Shown here: positions 42,711-52,992 of the stretch, one piece after another | How the letters are laid out: each line of letters begins with the position of its first letter | Numbering within the stretch: the stretch's first letter is position 1 | Source of the DNA: Frondihabitans sucicola | Lineage (GTDB): Bacteria > Actinomycetota > Actinomycetes > Actinomycetales > Microbacteriaceae | NCBI RefSeq assembly: GCF_030296615.1 | Contig: NZ_AP027732.1 | Location: forward strand, 3,353,042-3,417,041 | Direction of reading: 5' to 3' | DNA length: 64,000 bases | Position numbers and translations under genes: made by a program | The notes under the pieces: model-generated | Told to the model about the DNA's origin: nothing | Seen by the model: the letters and a program-made list of their open reading frames with translations, nothing else | Databases searched by the model: none

Positions 42711-43492
42711 CGGGGGATGGGAGTGACCGCGCGGAGCAGGCCGCCGTCGACCGGGAGGACATGGCCCGTGATCCAGGCGGCGTCGGACGACGCCAGGAAC
42801 GCGACCGCCGCGGCGATGTCCTCCGGTTCGCCCACGCGCCCGAGCGGATAGAGAGCGCGGAGCCGGTCCGCTCCTCCCGGCTGGCCGTCCCAGACCCTGG
42901 TCCGGATCGTTCCGGGCGACACCGTGTTCACCCGGATGCCGAAGGGGGCGAGGGAGCCGGCCAAGTTCTGCATGAGCGACACCAGGCCCGCCTTGGCGGC
43001 GGAATACGCTTCTCCGCCCAGCGCCATCTGAGCGTTGACGGAGCTGACGCTGACGATGGCCGGGCTGAGGGAACTCTGCTTGAGATGGGCGATCGCCACC
43101 CGGCAGCATCGCATCGCTCCGAGGAGGTTGAGGTCGATCGTCCGTTCCCAGTCGGGATCGTCCGTGTCTTCGAAGGGCGGATGGGGCACGTCCCCGCCGG
43201 CGACATTGATCAGCGCGTCGAGCTGCCCGAAGTGGGCGGCGGCTCGCGAGAACGCGTCCTGGACGGATCGGGTGTCGGTCACGTCGAGGAGCAGCGGCAG
43301 GTGCGCTTCGGGCTGGGCGAGGCCCGCCACCGTCGTCGTGGCAGCATCGAGGTCGAGGTCGGCCGCGACGACGCGGGCGCCCTCGCTGGCCAAGCGCATC
43401 GCACAGGCCCGGCCGATCCCGTTCCCGGCCCCCGTCACGAAAACGACACGCCCCTTCACTCGAGAACCCACCGATTCGACCAACGTCTCCAT
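42707..43492 (-). CDS. SDR-family NAD(P)-dependent oxidoreductase
   Basis: A 261-residue classical short-chain dehydrogenase. Cofactor motif VFVTGAGNGIGRACAMRLA (TGxxxGxG, residues about 14-32), the NVAGG loop, catalytic Ser in VSVSSVNAQ, and Tyr-x3-Lys in GEAYSAAKAGLVSLMQ are all present, as is the C-terminal GHVLPVDGGLLR. Acidic residue after the second strand (ADLDLD) suggests NAD preference. Start ATG 43492 encodes METLVESVGSRVKGRVV. Paired with the GNAT gene downstream; substrate unknown. Confidence 0.92.
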   Translation of the reverse strand: METLVESVGSRVKGRVVFVTGAGNGIGRACAMRLASEGARVVAADLDLDAATTTVAGLAQPEAHLPLLLDVTDTRSVQDAFSRAAAHFGQLDALINVAGGDVPHPPFEDTDDPDWERTIDLNLLGAMRCCRVAIAHLKQSSLSPAIVSVSSVNAQMALGGEAYSAAKAGLVSLMQNLAGSLAPFGIRVNTVSPGTIRTRVWDGQPGGADRLRALYPLGRVGEPEDIAAAVAFLASSDAAWITGHVLPVDGGLLRAVTPIPR

Positions 43493-43568
43493 CGCGCAAT
43501 CGTGCCACGTTCGCGCGCTCGTGTCCCGCCGATGGCGCGCCGGTCGACGACGCCGTCGCGCACGGCGT

Positions 43569-45544
43569 TCAGGTGCCCCGGGTACAGGCCCAGAGCGACT
43601 GGCCGGGAAGGGTCGTCGCCCCCTCGTAGACGTCGTCGGGGACGTAGCTGCAGCGACCGGTGACCCACGCGACGATCCGCTGGGACTCCGTGTCGGGGAT
43701 CCTGCCCGTCGGGGATCTCGCAGGAAAGAGGAAGTACGACGTGGCCTGTTGCCGGACCCCGCGCCGAATGCTCGCGAGGGTCGGCGACGGGACAGCGCCC
43801 GAGTAGCCACCGAGGGCTCTGACGTTGAGGCCTCCCGCCAGGATGTAGGGTTCTGCGTCCTGCCACGTACTCGTCGTGAACAGCGGTGCGCCGTCGTGTC
43901 CGGGAGATCGTCGGACGAAGTCCGCGAGGTTCCGCTGCTCGTCGGTGAGCTGCGGACCCGGCTGCGACAAGTCGGGCGGGAGCAGGGCGAATCGGCTGAA
44001 CGACCGGCGTTCGGACTCGGGCGCATCCGTCTGGAAGAAGTAGGGGACGGTCCCGACGCGCGGTCCGGCGTAGGCGTCGTTCGCCGTGCCCGCGAGGGCC
44101 GGGTCCACGGTCGAGACGGTCCACACCCCCGGCGCCGCGAGCATCGCCAGCCCCGCGGCGACCGAGGCGAGCGTCGACGGGCCGGCTCGCGTCGATCCCG
44201 CCAGAACGAGGGCCGCTGCGCCGCAAACGGAGACGAAGGCGAGAAGCCAGGCGGGGCTCAGCCCGGTCCCGACGAGGATCCCGACCGTCCACAGGGTCTC
44301 CGCGGCGATCACGACGAGGAGGGACGCTGGTCGCCCCCGCCGCGCCGCCATGACGGCGTCGCCCACGGCGATGGCCGCGAGGAGACTGACCGGAACGGTC
44401 ACGGCCGCCAGGTACGCCGTGTGGGGCACGGGAGCGACCGTGAGGACTGCGGCGGCGGTCACGAGCCACCCGCCGAGACCGATCACGAGCGGTGCCGACG
44501 CCGCTTCGGTGTCGACCGCCCGAAGGGAAGGTGGTGCCGCGCCGGACCGGAGTCGCACCGCCGCCGTGACGAGGCCCAGGAGCGCGAGCGGGTAGAACCA
44601 GCCGACCTGCGTCGTGAACGCGGGAAGCAGGAGCTTGAAGGGACTCCGCCCGTCGGCTCCCGGCGCGATCACGGAGGCGGAGAACGCGGGGGCGGCACCC
44701 GGCACGATTCCCGGAACGAAGCGATCGAGTCCGTTGTAACCGAAGACCGACGCGAACACGTCGTTCGAGACGCTGCCGTCGAAGAAAGGGCGATCGGCCG
44801 CCGGGACGAATTGCACGATCCCCATCCACGACAGGGAGGCCGCAACCGTGACAGCACCGAGCAGGAACGCGCGCAGAAGCCGTACCCGGGGCGGCGCCGT
44901 CGTCACGACGATGGCGATGACGAGCGCCGGCACGATGAACCACGCCTGCAGCATCTTCGCCTGGAAGCCGACGGCGATCCAGAGCCCGGCGAACACGAAC
45001 GGCAGCGTTCGCCCCGTCACGACGCCCTTCTGGAACGAGGCGAACGCCAGAGCGAGACTCATCGTGAGAAGGCCGTCTTCCATCGTGTGCCCGAACATCG
45101 ACACCATCAGAGGAGTGACGGCGAAGGCGAGCGCCGCGAGCAGGCCAGTGCTCCTCCCCGCCACCGGGTGCCGATCACGAACACGACGACGACCGTCACG
45201 AGGCCTTCGACGACCTGGGGAAGCGCCAGAGACCACGCGTGGAAGCCGAAGAGCCGGGCGGACAGCGCCTGCGGGACGAGGAATCCCGACAGCTTGTCGA
45301 GCGTGATGGAGGCCGCCGGGTCGAACGCGCCGAACCAGAAGGCCCTCCAACTCACGCTCATGCTTCGGGCGGCGGTCGAGGAGAAGCCCGAGAAGCCCGC
45401 GTTGCCGAAGTTCCACGCCGCCACCACGGAGAAACCGACGAGGATGCCGACGAGCAGGATCACGGCGCGGCGACGCGACACGCCCACGACCGCGCTCGGC
45501 AGAGATCGATGGCCGTCGGTGGCCTCCGCCGTGCTCCTTCGCAT
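43569..45544 (-). CDS. GT39-type membrane glycosyltransferase, frameshifted
   Basis: About 658 residues after repair, with a dozen or so membrane helices. The first periplasmic loop has the family signature AARSMSVSWRAFWFGAFDPA followed by ITLDKLSGFLVPQALSARLF, whose Asp and Lys residues typify ArnT/PMT-like enzymes that use polyprenyl-phosphate sugars. The C-terminal third is an extracytoplasmic domain with TTSTWQDAEPYILAGGLNV. The frame breaks near 45163 in a CCCC run; one extra G restores RWRGRSTGLLAALAFAV. It probably glycosylates exported proteins or wall polymers. Confidence 0.83.
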
Positions 45545-45620
45545 GCGTCCATGATGGAGCAGCGAGTGCGGCTTTGCTGCCTTCCCTCGCGGCCGCGCGC
45601 CGGAGACCGGCTCCCGTCGT

Positions 45621-46952
45621 CTACCCCAGGGCGGGGCGCCGGATTCCGAGGTGCTCGCGCAGGGTCGTCCCCTCGTACTCGCGCCGGAACAGCCGGCGAT
45701 CCTTCAGGAGGGGAACCACCGCCTCGAAGAACAGCCGGAACGTCTCCGGGTACGCCCCCGGGATGAAGACGTTGCCGTCGTCCGCCTCGGTGAGGAAACG
45801 ATGCGCGATGGCGTCGGCGACCTGCTCGGGCGAGCCGACGATCCGCCAGTGGCCGGCGCCCGTGAGGACGTGGTCGCGGATGACGGTCCGGAGGGTCAGC
45901 CCCTCGTCGACGAACAGGGCACGGAATCGCTCGGCGTGCGTCTGCGACGTGCGGAGACTGCCGACCGCGGGGAGGAACTCCGCCGGCACCCGATCGTCGA
46001 GCCCGAGTCCGCGGAAGTCGATCCCGAACGTGCGCTCGAGCCGCTCGTACCCGTCGACGATGTCGTCGTCGGCTCGGATCTCGCGGTAGAGGGCCTGCGC
46101 CTGGGCGTCCGTGTCGGCGATGTAGAGGTGCGCGCCGGGCAGGACGGCGAGCGACCCCACCGGGCGGCCGGCCGCGGTCGCTCGGGCGTGGAGGTCGCTC
46201 GTCAGCTCTCGTGCGACGGACTCGTCGGCCGTCGCCGCGAAGACGGCGTCGGCGTGGGTGCCCGCAAAGGCACGCCCACGCTCGGAAGCGCCGGCCTGGA
46301 AGAGCACGGGAGCACCCTGCGCACTCGTCGGGATGTTCAACGGCCCCTCGACGTCGAAGAAGCGCCCGTGGTGATCGATCGGCCGGATCCGCGAGGTGTC
46401 GGCGTACCGCCCGTTCTCGCGATCGATCAGGATCGACTCCCGTGGCCAGCTTCCCCAGAGCTCGCGCACGGTGTCGACGAACTCCTCGGCGCGCGCGTAG
46501 CGCTCCTCGTGGTCGGCGACCTCCTCCTGCCCGTAGTTCCGTTCGCCGACCTGCGACGTGACGATGTTCCAGCCGGCCCGACCCTCGCTGACGAGATCGA
46601 GCGTGCCGAATGCCCGAGCCAGGTTGTAGGGCTCGTCGAACGACGTGGAAGCGGTTCCGACGAGTCCGATCCTCGACGTCGTCGCGGCGATGGCGGCGAG
46701 GATCGGCACCGGATCGAGGAGGCCGCCCGGATGGCGGTCGAGCCGCTCGCGGTCGAGGTGGAGTCCGTCGGCTCGGAAGACGAAGTCCAGCCCGGCGCGC
46801 TCGGCGTCCTGCGCGATCTGGATGAACAGGGGCGCCCCGTTCAGGTCTTCGACGCGGCTGTCGGGCCGCCTCCAGGCGGTTCCGCCCGTCCAAGCGGACG
46901 AGACGGAGATCCCGAGGTGGAGTCGGCGCTCGGAGCGCTCGACGCCGCTCAC
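45621..46952 (-). CDS. FMN-dependent monooxygenase, NtaA/SnaA/DszA family (LLM class)
   Basis: A 443-residue bacterial-luciferase-like monooxygenase. Family features are the start LGISVSSAWTGGTAWRRPDS, IAQDAERAGLDFVFRADGLH, DPVPILAAIAATTSRIGLVG, RAGWNIVTSQVGERNYGQEE and the late EQVADAIAHRF. These enzymes use FMNH2 from a separate reductase to open C-S, C-N or similar bonds (nitrilotriacetate, dibenzothiophene sulfone). GTG 46952 overlaps the binding-protein stop by four bases. It is the last gene of a peptide-type ABC operon, so it may act on the compound imported by that system, possibly as a sulfur or nitrogen source. Confidence 0.9.
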   Translation of the reverse strand: MSGVERSERRLHLGISVSSAWTGGTAWRRPDSRVEDLNGAPLFIQIAQDAERAGLDFVFRADGLHLDRERLDRHPGGLLDPVPILAAIAATTSRIGLVGTASTSFDEPYNLARAFGTLDLVSEGRAGWNIVTSQVGERNYGQEEVADHEERYARAEEFVDTVRELWGSWPRESILIDRENGRYADTSRIRPIDHHGRFFDVEGPLNIPTSAQGAPVLFQAGASERGRAFAGTHADAVFAATADESVARELTSDLHARATAAGRPVGSLAVLPGAHLYIADTDAQAQALYREIRADDDIVDGYERLERTFGIDFRGLGLDDRVPAEFLPAVGSLRTSQTHAERFRALFVDEGLTLRTVIRDHVLTGAGHWRIVGSPEQVADAIAHRFLTEADDGNVFIPGAYPETFRLFFEAVVPLLKDRRLFRREYEGTTLREHLGIRRPALG

Positions 46953-48546
46953 TTCTCGATCCAAGCGGCGCCGAAGATCGCCCACCACGGTGCCGTGAAC
47001 CGGACGCCGTGGACGGTCTTCTTGGTGGCGATGACGCTGGTGGCCTCCTCGATCGGGAACCCGAGGCCATCGGAGACGATCAGCTTCTGAATCTTCTTCG
47101 AGTCGGCGGACCGCTCAGCGCTGTCGGCTTCGGCCGACTGGTCGTCGATCAGTTTCACGAGGGCCGGGTCGACGTCCTTGGTGATGAAGTTCGAGTACGT
47201 AGCCGTGAAGGACGAGAGGAAGACGTCGGGATCCGGTCGGGTCAGGTTCCCGTAGGTCAGCCCCCAGTTGCCGGAAGCCTGGTTCGCCGTCACCTGGGCG
47301 GCGGTCAGTTGCTTGAGCGTCAGCTCGATCCCGTTGGCCTTGAGCTGCTGCTGAATGAGTTCGAAGAGCTGCTCGTAGTTCGGCGAGCTGTACTGCAGGT
47401 CGACCGAGAGGCGCGTGCCGTCCTTCGCCCAGATGCCGTCGGATCCTTTGGCCCACCCCGCCTTCGTCAGGATCGACGTGACGGCCTTCGACGAGTCGGT
47501 CAACTGCGACGACAGATTCGTGTACGACGGGAACGTGTGCGACACGATGCTGGTCGCCGCCGTTCCCGTGGCGTCCAGAGTCACCTTCTTGATCTCCTGG
47601 CGGTCGATGGAACGCTGGATCGCCTGTCGAACGGGCAACTGGGCGAGCAGCGGGTTCGTCACGTTCGGATAGAGCGTGTAGACGACTCCGGCGGAGGCCG
47701 CCGTGAACACGTTCGACGACGACGACACCTCGGAGATGTTGTTCGACGACGGGTAGGCGATCGCATCGACCTGGCCGCTCTGGAGGGCGCCGATTCGCGC
47801 GGCCGCCTCGGGGATCACGAGGAAGGTGATCTTCGTGAGATACGCCTCGCCCGTATTGCCGCGGACGGTCGATCCCCAGTCGTAACCGGCTCTGCGGACC
47901 AGGACGATCTTCTGATCCTGCACCACCTGCTTGATGACGAACGGACCGGTGCCGATGACGCCGTCGTTGCGCTGGGTCGCGGTCTCCTCGTGGTCGTCGG
48001 CGAGACGATGCCGAGCGGCGCTTCGGTCAGGGCCTGGAGGAAACCGGCCTTGGGCGTCGAGAAGGTGACGACGAGATGCGACGCGTCCACGACCCTGGTG
48101 CCGGTGTAACCCTGGAGGTACGCCGAGGACTGGAAGGCGTTGCCCTGCTTGCCGAGCTGGATGATCGAGTCGAAGTTCTCCTTGACGGCCGTGGCGTCGA
48201 ACTTCTCGCCGTTGCTGAAGGTCACTCCCGTGCGGAGCGCGAAGCTGTACTGCTTGAGGTCTTTCGAGATCTTCCAGGAGGTCGCGAGCCACGGGACGAC
48301 CTTGCCCGTCTTCGGATCCTGATCGACGAGGTTGTCAGTGACCTGCATGTTCGAGAAGGTGCAGCCGGAGGTCTGCTGCTTGTCGTAGGCCCCGCACCAG
48401 TCGTCGATGCCGACGGTGATGCTGCCGCCCTTCTGGACGGCGGTGGTCGCGGTGTCGCTGCCCGCCTTGGTCGAGCCGGCGGAACAGCCGGTCAGGACGA
48501 GGGCGACCGCTAGCGCGATGCCGACGCCGGCGATGAACTTCTTCAC
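46949..48546 (-). CDS. Peptide/nickel-type ABC substrate-binding lipoprotein, frameshifted
   Basis: About 532 residues after repair; SBP family 5. The signal is VKKFIAGVGIALAVALVL with a lipobox LTGC. Typical blocks are LVDQDPKTGKVVPWLATSWK, YSFALRTGVTFSNGEKFDAT and, later, VRQAIQRSIDRQEI. The frame breaks near 48005; restoring one base gives GIVSPDDHEETATQRNDGVI. The GTG start at 48546 overlaps the ATPase stop by four bases. Context with a flavin monooxygenase suggests an organic sulfur- or nitrogen-containing ligand rather than peptides, but this is inference. Confidence 0.87.
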
Positions 48547-50249
48547 TGTGCGGTGCCTTTCGTGGTGGTGGTGGTGGTGGTGGTGGGGAGGAGGAGGGGA
48601 CGCCGAAGGGTGGATCCGGTGCCCGGAATCGCCGCGAGGAGCTCGCGCGTGTAGTCGGTCTCCGGGGCTTCGAAGACGCGCTCGACGGCACCCTGCTCGA
48701 CGAGGCGGCCGTGCTGCAGGACGCCGACGGTGTCGGCGACGAGACGAACGACGGCGAGATCGTGGGAGATGAACAGGTACGCCACGCCGAGGCGCTCCCG
48801 GAGTTCGGCGAGGAGGTCGAGCACCTCGCGTTGCACGACCACGTCGAGGGCCGACACGGCTTCGTCGAGGATGACGAGTTCCGGCTCGATCGCCAGGGCC
48901 CGCGCGATGGCCACTCGCTGGCGCTGGCCGCCGGACAGTTCGGCCGGACGGCGACGCGCAAGGTCGGCCGACAGGCCGACGGCCGCGAGCAGCTCGACGG
49001 CACGCTCCTTCCGATCGGAGGGGGTACCGACCCGGAAGGAGCGCAGCGGCTCCGCGACGATGTCCTCGACCCGGAAGGACGGGTCGAGAGAGGCGAACGG
49101 GTTCTGGTGGACGAACTGGACTCGCGACCGGAACGTCCGGCGACCAGCCGCGCCCAGGTCGGAGACGATCTCGCCGTCGACGGAGACGGTTCCCCACGTC
49201 GGCTTCTCGAACCCGGCGACGATCCTGGCCGTGGTCGACTTGCCCGACCCGGATTCCCCCACGAGGGCGAAGGTGCCGCCGGCCGGAATCCTGAAATCGA
49301 CGCCGTCGACGGCGAGGAGCCGCTGCTTGGGGCCGAAGGCGCTGCTGAGCGTGAACTCCTTCCGCAGATCGCGGACGGCGATCAGCGGCGGGCGATCGTG
49401 AGCCTCCGCAGCGACGGAGTTCCGCGACGGCCGGTCCTCGACCCGGTCCGCGGCCGACCGCACCGCGAGGGAGGGAGCCGAGTCGAAGAGGCGTCTCGTC
49501 ACGGCGTGCTGCGGATTGCGGACGACCTCCGGCGTTGCCCCCGCCTCGACGATGCGCCCGTGGTCCAGCACCAGGATCGCGTCGGAGCGATCCGCCGCTA
49601 CGCCCAGGTCGTGGGTGATCAGGACCACGGCAGTCCCCTGCTCGGCCGCCAGCGTCTCCAGCTGGTCGAGGACACGCTTCTGAACCGTCACGTCGAGACC
49701 CGACGTCGCCTCGTCGGCGATGACGAGCTGAGGCTCGCAGGCGGTCGCGATGCCGATGAGGACCCTCTGCCGCTGCCCGCCGGAGAGCTCGTGCGGGTAC
49801 TGCCCGAAACGGACGGCGGGCTGGTCGATCCCGACGCGCTCCAGGATCCGGACCGCCTCCGCCCTCGCGACGCGTCGATGCTGACGGCCGTGGACGATGA
49901 GCGCCTCGACGATCTGCCGTCCGACGGTCTGCACCGGGTCGAGGGACACGGTCGGATCCTGCGGGACGAGGCCGACGACGGAGCCTCGGATGCGCGCCAA
50001 GCGCCGCTCCGAGAGACGCAGCACCTCGTGACCAGCCACGGTGATCCGACCGCTCGTCACGACGGCGTTCTCGGGGAGGAGCCCCACGATCGCGTGCGCC
50101 GTCGACGACTTGCCGGAGCCGGACCCACCCACGACGGCCAGCGTCTGCCCCGCTTGCAGGCGGAACGAGACGTCGCTGACGGCCTCGGTGAGGCCGCGCT
50201 CGGTGCGATACGAGATCGAAAGTCCCTCGACCTCGACGACGGCGGTCAC
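48543..50249 (-). CDS. Dual-domain ABC transporter ATP-binding protein (DppD-DppF type fusion)
   Basis: A 568-residue fusion of two ATPase domains. Domain 1 (about residues 3-260) has Walker A VVGGSGSGKSS, signature LSGGQRQRVLIG and Walker B LVIADEATSGLD. Domain 2 (about 300-545) has GESGSGKSTT, LSGGQRQRVAIARAL and LVILDEAVSALD. Both also have the H-loop (THDLG, SHDLA). The C-terminus ends in eight consecutive Thr codons, a trinucleotide microsatellite. GTG 50249 and the stop each overlap neighbours by four bases. It energises the two permeases upstream in the operon. Confidence 0.93.
   Translation of the reverse strand: MTAVVEVEGLSISYRTERGLTEAVSDVSFRLQAGQTLAVVGGSGSGKSSTAHAIVGLLPENAVVTSGRITVAGHEVLRLSERRLARIRGSVVGLVPQDPTVSLDPVQTVGRQIVEALIVHGRQHRRVARAEAVRILERVGIDQPAVRFGQYPHELSGGQRQRVLIGIATACEPQLVIADEATSGLDVTVQKRVLDQLETLAAEQGTAVVLITHDLGVAADRSDAILVLDHGRIVEAGATPEVVRNPQHAVTRRLFDSAPSLAVRSAADRVEDRPSRNSVAAEAHDRPPLIAVRDLRKEFTLSSAFGPKQRLLAVDGVDFRIPAGGTFALVGESGSGKSTTARIVAGFEKPTWGTVSVDGEIVSDLGAAGRRTFRSRVQFVHQNPFASLDPSFRVEDIVAEPLRSFRVGTPSDRKERAVELLAAVGLSADLARRRPAELSGGQRQRVAIARALAIEPELVILDEAVSALDVVVQREVLDLLAELRERLGVAYLFISHDLAVVRLVADTVGVLQHGRLVEQGAVERVFEAPETDYTRELLAAIPGTGSTLRRPLLLPTTTTTTTTKGTAQ
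48562..48585. repeat. Trinucleotide microsatellite (GTG on plus strand, eight copies)
   Basis: Eight uninterrupted GTG triplets encode the poly-Thr tail of the dual ATPase on the minus strand, and lie about 16 bases upstream of the binding-protein start. Copy-number slippage by whole units keeps the frame and would only lengthen or shorten the tail. Confidence 0.85.
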
Positions 50250-51112
50250 CGGCGTACCCCGATGGCGCGGCTGATGTGGTTGGTGGAGATGACGACGGCC
50301 ACGATCACGAGGCCGGGGATGGTCGTGATCCACCACGCGGTCGCGAGGTAGTTGCGGCCGTCGGCGACGAGGCCGCCCCACTCCGGCGCCGGCGGCTGCG
50401 CGCCGTAACCCAGGAAGTTGAGCGACGCGATCGCCAGGATGGCGCTGCCGAACTCGAGCGCGACGAGGCCCAGGATCGGGGTCGCCGCGTGCGGTAGGAC
50501 GTGGCGCAGCAGGACATCCCACCAGCGGGCACCGGCACCTTCCGCGGCCTCGACGTACTGCGCGGTTCTCACCCGAAGCACCTCGGAACGTAGGACGCGC
50601 GAGAAGGCGGCGACCGAGCCGACGCCCACGGCGATGGCGACGTTCGTGGTTCCGAAGCCGAGCGCCGTCACCAGCAGGAGCGAGACGAGCAGGCTGGGAA
50701 CGGCCAGCAGCACGTCGACGATGCGCATCAGGACCTCGTCGAGCCAGCCGCCGACGAAACCCGCGACGAGGCCGATGACCGTGCTCGCGACGAACGCGAC
50801 GGCGATCGCGATGACGGTCGCCTGCAACGACGCGCGGGTTCCGTAGACGACTCGCGAGAGCAGGTCGCGCCCGATCGCGTCGGTTCCGAACGGGTGCGCG
50901 AGGCTCGGAGCGGACTGAGCGACCGCACCGTCGCCGACGATCGGGTCGAACGGCGTGAACAGGTGCGGCACGATGGCCCAGGCCGCGACGATCGCGAGGA
51001 CGGCGACCGCGAGGACGAGCCCGGGTCGGAGCGTGGTCTTCGAGCGGAGGCCGCGAAGCGGGCGGCGCTGGGCCAGGGATCCCGCGGTGAGGGGTGAGAT
51101 TGTCTCGGTCAT
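50246..51112 (-). CDS. ABC transporter permease, DppC type
   Basis: A 288-residue permease with six predicted helices, starting after a short cytoplasmic N-terminus (TLRPGLVLAVAVLAIVAAWAIV). The DppC-type signature DAIGRDLLSRVVYGTRASLQ and the EAA motif YVEAAEGAGARWWDVLLRHV followed by LPHA are present. It lies seven bases after the DppB-type gene and overlaps the ATPase by four. It forms the channel with the DppB-type subunit. Confidence 0.93.
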   Translation of the reverse strand: MTETISPLTAGSLAQRRPLRGLRSKTTLRPGLVLAVAVLAIVAAWAIVPHLFTPFDPIVGDGAVAQSAPSLAHPFGTDAIGRDLLSRVVYGTRASLQATVIAIAVAFVASTVIGLVAGFVGGWLDEVLMRIVDVLLAVPSLLVSLLLVTALGFGTTNVAIAVGVGSVAAFSRVLRSEVLRVRTAQYVEAAEGAGARWWDVLLRHVLPHAATPILGLVALEFGSAILAIASLNFLGYGAQPPAPEWGGLVADGRNYLATAWWITTIPGLVIVAVVISTNHISRAIGVRR

Positions 51113-51119
51113 GGTGCTC

Positions 51120-52067
51120 CTAGTGGGCGGGCCGCGCTATGCGCGGATCGACGAGCGGGTAGACGAGGTCGACGACGAGGTTGACGATCGCGAAGGCGAC
51201 GGCCGACACGAGCACCAGCATCTGGACGACGGGGATGTCCTGCGTGTTGACCGAGGCCTGCAGCAGACGCCCGAGGCCCTGCCGCGAGAACACCGTCTCC
51301 GTGACCACCGCCCCGGCGAAGATGCCGCCGACGGTGAGGCCCACGAGCGTCAGAGCGGGGATCGTGGCGTTCCGGAGCGCGTGGCCGAGGTGCACCCGCG
51401 CCCGCTGCGCGCCCTTCGCTCGGACGACGTCGATGAACGGCTCCCGGAGGGTCTTCTCGATGCCGCGACCGAGAACCTGCGCGTACGCCGCCGCCCCCGG
51501 GATCGCGAGCGCGAGCGCCGGCAGGACCACGGAGGCGAAGCCGCCGTTGCCCACGGCGGGGAACCAGCCGAGGCGGAACGAGAAGACCTGGAGCAGGACC
51601 AGCCCCACCCAGAAGGTCGGGAAGGAAGCGGTCAGGGGCGGGAGCGAGAAGAGCAGCCCGCGGAGGAACGCGTTGCGCGTGAAGTTGGCCCCGACGGCGA
51701 TGGCCACGCCGATCACGAGCGCGAAGAGGAGCCCGAGGCTCGAGATCGCGAGGGTCGACGGCAACGCCTCCGCTATCAGCTGCGCGACCGGGACGTGCGA
51801 CTGGACGGATTGTCCGAAGTCGCCGTGGAACGCGCGGACCAGCAGGACGAAGTACTGGACGACGGCCGGCTTGTCGAAGCCGTACTCGTGTGCCAGGTGG
51901 GCCTTCTGAGCGGCGGACGCGTTGGCGGCGACCTCGCCGCCTGCGCCGCCGAGCATGATCGAGACGGGGTCGCTCGGGAGCTGATAAAGCAGCAGGAACG
52001 TGACGGTGTAAGCCGCCCAGACGACGAAGACGGCGTAGACGACTCGACGCGAGATGTAGCGAAGCAC
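51120..52067 (-). CDS. ABC transporter permease, DppB type
   Basis: A 315-residue permease beginning VLRYISRRVVYAVFVVWAAY, with the DppB-type features LLYQLPSDPVSIMLGG, AFHGDFGQSVQSHVPVAQLI and the EAA motif IDVVRAKGAQRARVHLGHAL. The GTG start at 52067 has ribosome site GAGGAGA at good spacing; longer starts extend into low-quality sequence. First gene of the five-gene operon (two permeases, ATPase, binding protein, monooxygenase). Confidence 0.92.
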   Translation of the reverse strand: MLRYISRRVVYAVFVVWAAYTVTFLLLYQLPSDPVSIMLGGAGGEVAANASAAQKAHLAHEYGFDKPAVVQYFVLLVRAFHGDFGQSVQSHVPVAQLIAEALPSTLAISSLGLLFALVIGVAIAVGANFTRNAFLRGLLFSLPPLTASFPTFWVGLVLLQVFSFRLGWFPAVGNGGFASVVLPALALAIPGAAAYAQVLGRGIEKTLREPFIDVVRAKGAQRARVHLGHALRNATIPALTLVGLTVGGIFAGAVVTETVFSRQGLGRLLQASVNTQDIPVVQMLVLVSAVAFAIVNLVVDLVYPLVDPRIARPAH

Positions 52068-52245
52068 GACGGTTCTCCTCGGTGAACGGCGCCCCGGTGG
52101 AGGCCGTGCGAGAGACCCTACGGAACCGACGGCGGTCGTTCTCGACCGGTGACGCGGGATTACCCGGTGGTCCGTTTGTGACGGAATGTGTGCACCTCGG
52201 GTCACGCCCCGGGGAGCTGCAAAGAGCCGAGGCGGAGCCGGTGGT

Positions 52246-52992
52246 TCAGGAGACGGACGCCGCGTGCTCCACGTCGAGTTCTACCCGGTCGGCGGCGAAG
52301 CGCGTCACGTTGTACAGCAGTGGGGTGCCGTCGGGCAGCGTGTTGAGAGCCTTCACGACGAGCAGCATCGAGCCGGTCGGCAGGGCGAGGTCTTCGGCCT
52401 CGTTCGTCGTGGCGGTCCGGCCCGAGACGGTCGTGGAGACGCGGACGTAGTCGTCGATGCCAGTGGCCCTCAGCGCCGCGGTGATCGAGCCGTCGCGGCC
52501 GAAGTGGTCGGCCAACCCCGGCACGCGCTCGTCGTCGAGCCACGCGGTGCCCCGAGCGATCGGAAGACCGTCGACGGAGCGGACGATCTCGAGCCGGAGG
52601 GCGGCCCGACCGGCGAGTTGGAGCCGTTCGGCGACCTCGCGCGGCGGATCCGCTTCGACGGCCGACTCGAGGAGGCGACCGGATGCGGCGCCGCCCCGCG
52701 GTCCGAGGCTGTCGGTCAGGCGTGTGCGCAGGCCGATGCGGTGGACGAGGACGGTGTGCTCGGCGACGAACGTCCCGCTGCCGCGCCTGGCGACGACCAG
52801 GTGGTCGGCGGCCAGGGATGCGACCGCCTGCCGGACCGTGTGCCGGTGCACGTCGAACCGGGCGGCGAGCTCGCTCTCCGACGGAAGCTTGGACCCGGGC
52901 GCCACGACGCCACCGACGATGTCGCCGCGGAGGGCGTCGGCGATCAGCCGCCAGGCCGAATACCCGCTCGGGGATCTGCTCTGTGTAGTCAT
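52246..52992 (-). CDS. phnF: GntR-family phosphonate regulator PhnF
   Basis: A 248-residue HutC-subfamily GntR regulator. The winged helix (about residues 13-78) reads WRLIADALRGDIVGGVVAPG, LPSESELAARFDVHRHTVRQ and the wing GSGTFVAEHTV. The UTRA effector domain (about 95-240) includes LEIVRSVDGLPIARGTAWLD. It is divergent from phnG, and a 32-bp inverted repeat lies between them; a related box precedes phnD. This is the arrangement of PhnF repressors of C-P lyase operons, normally relieved under phosphate starvation or by phosphonates. Confidence 0.92.
   Translation of the reverse strand: MTTQSRSPSGYSAWRLIADALRGDIVGGVVAPGSKLPSESELAARFDVHRHTVRQAVASLAADHLVVARRGSGTFVAEHTVLVHRIGLRTRLTDSLGPRGGAASGRLLESAVEADPPREVAERLQLAGRAALRLEIVRSVDGLPIARGTAWLDDERVPGLADHFGRDGSITAALRATGIDDYVRVSTTVSGRTATTNEAEDLALPTGSMLLVVKALNTLPDGTPLLYNVTRFAADRVELDVEHAASVS

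Noticed and set aside
45651..47090. A 479-codon plus-strand frame opposite the monooxygenase gene
   Set aside because: Low-complexity composition, no family features, and the opposite strand encodes a complete LLM-class enzyme.
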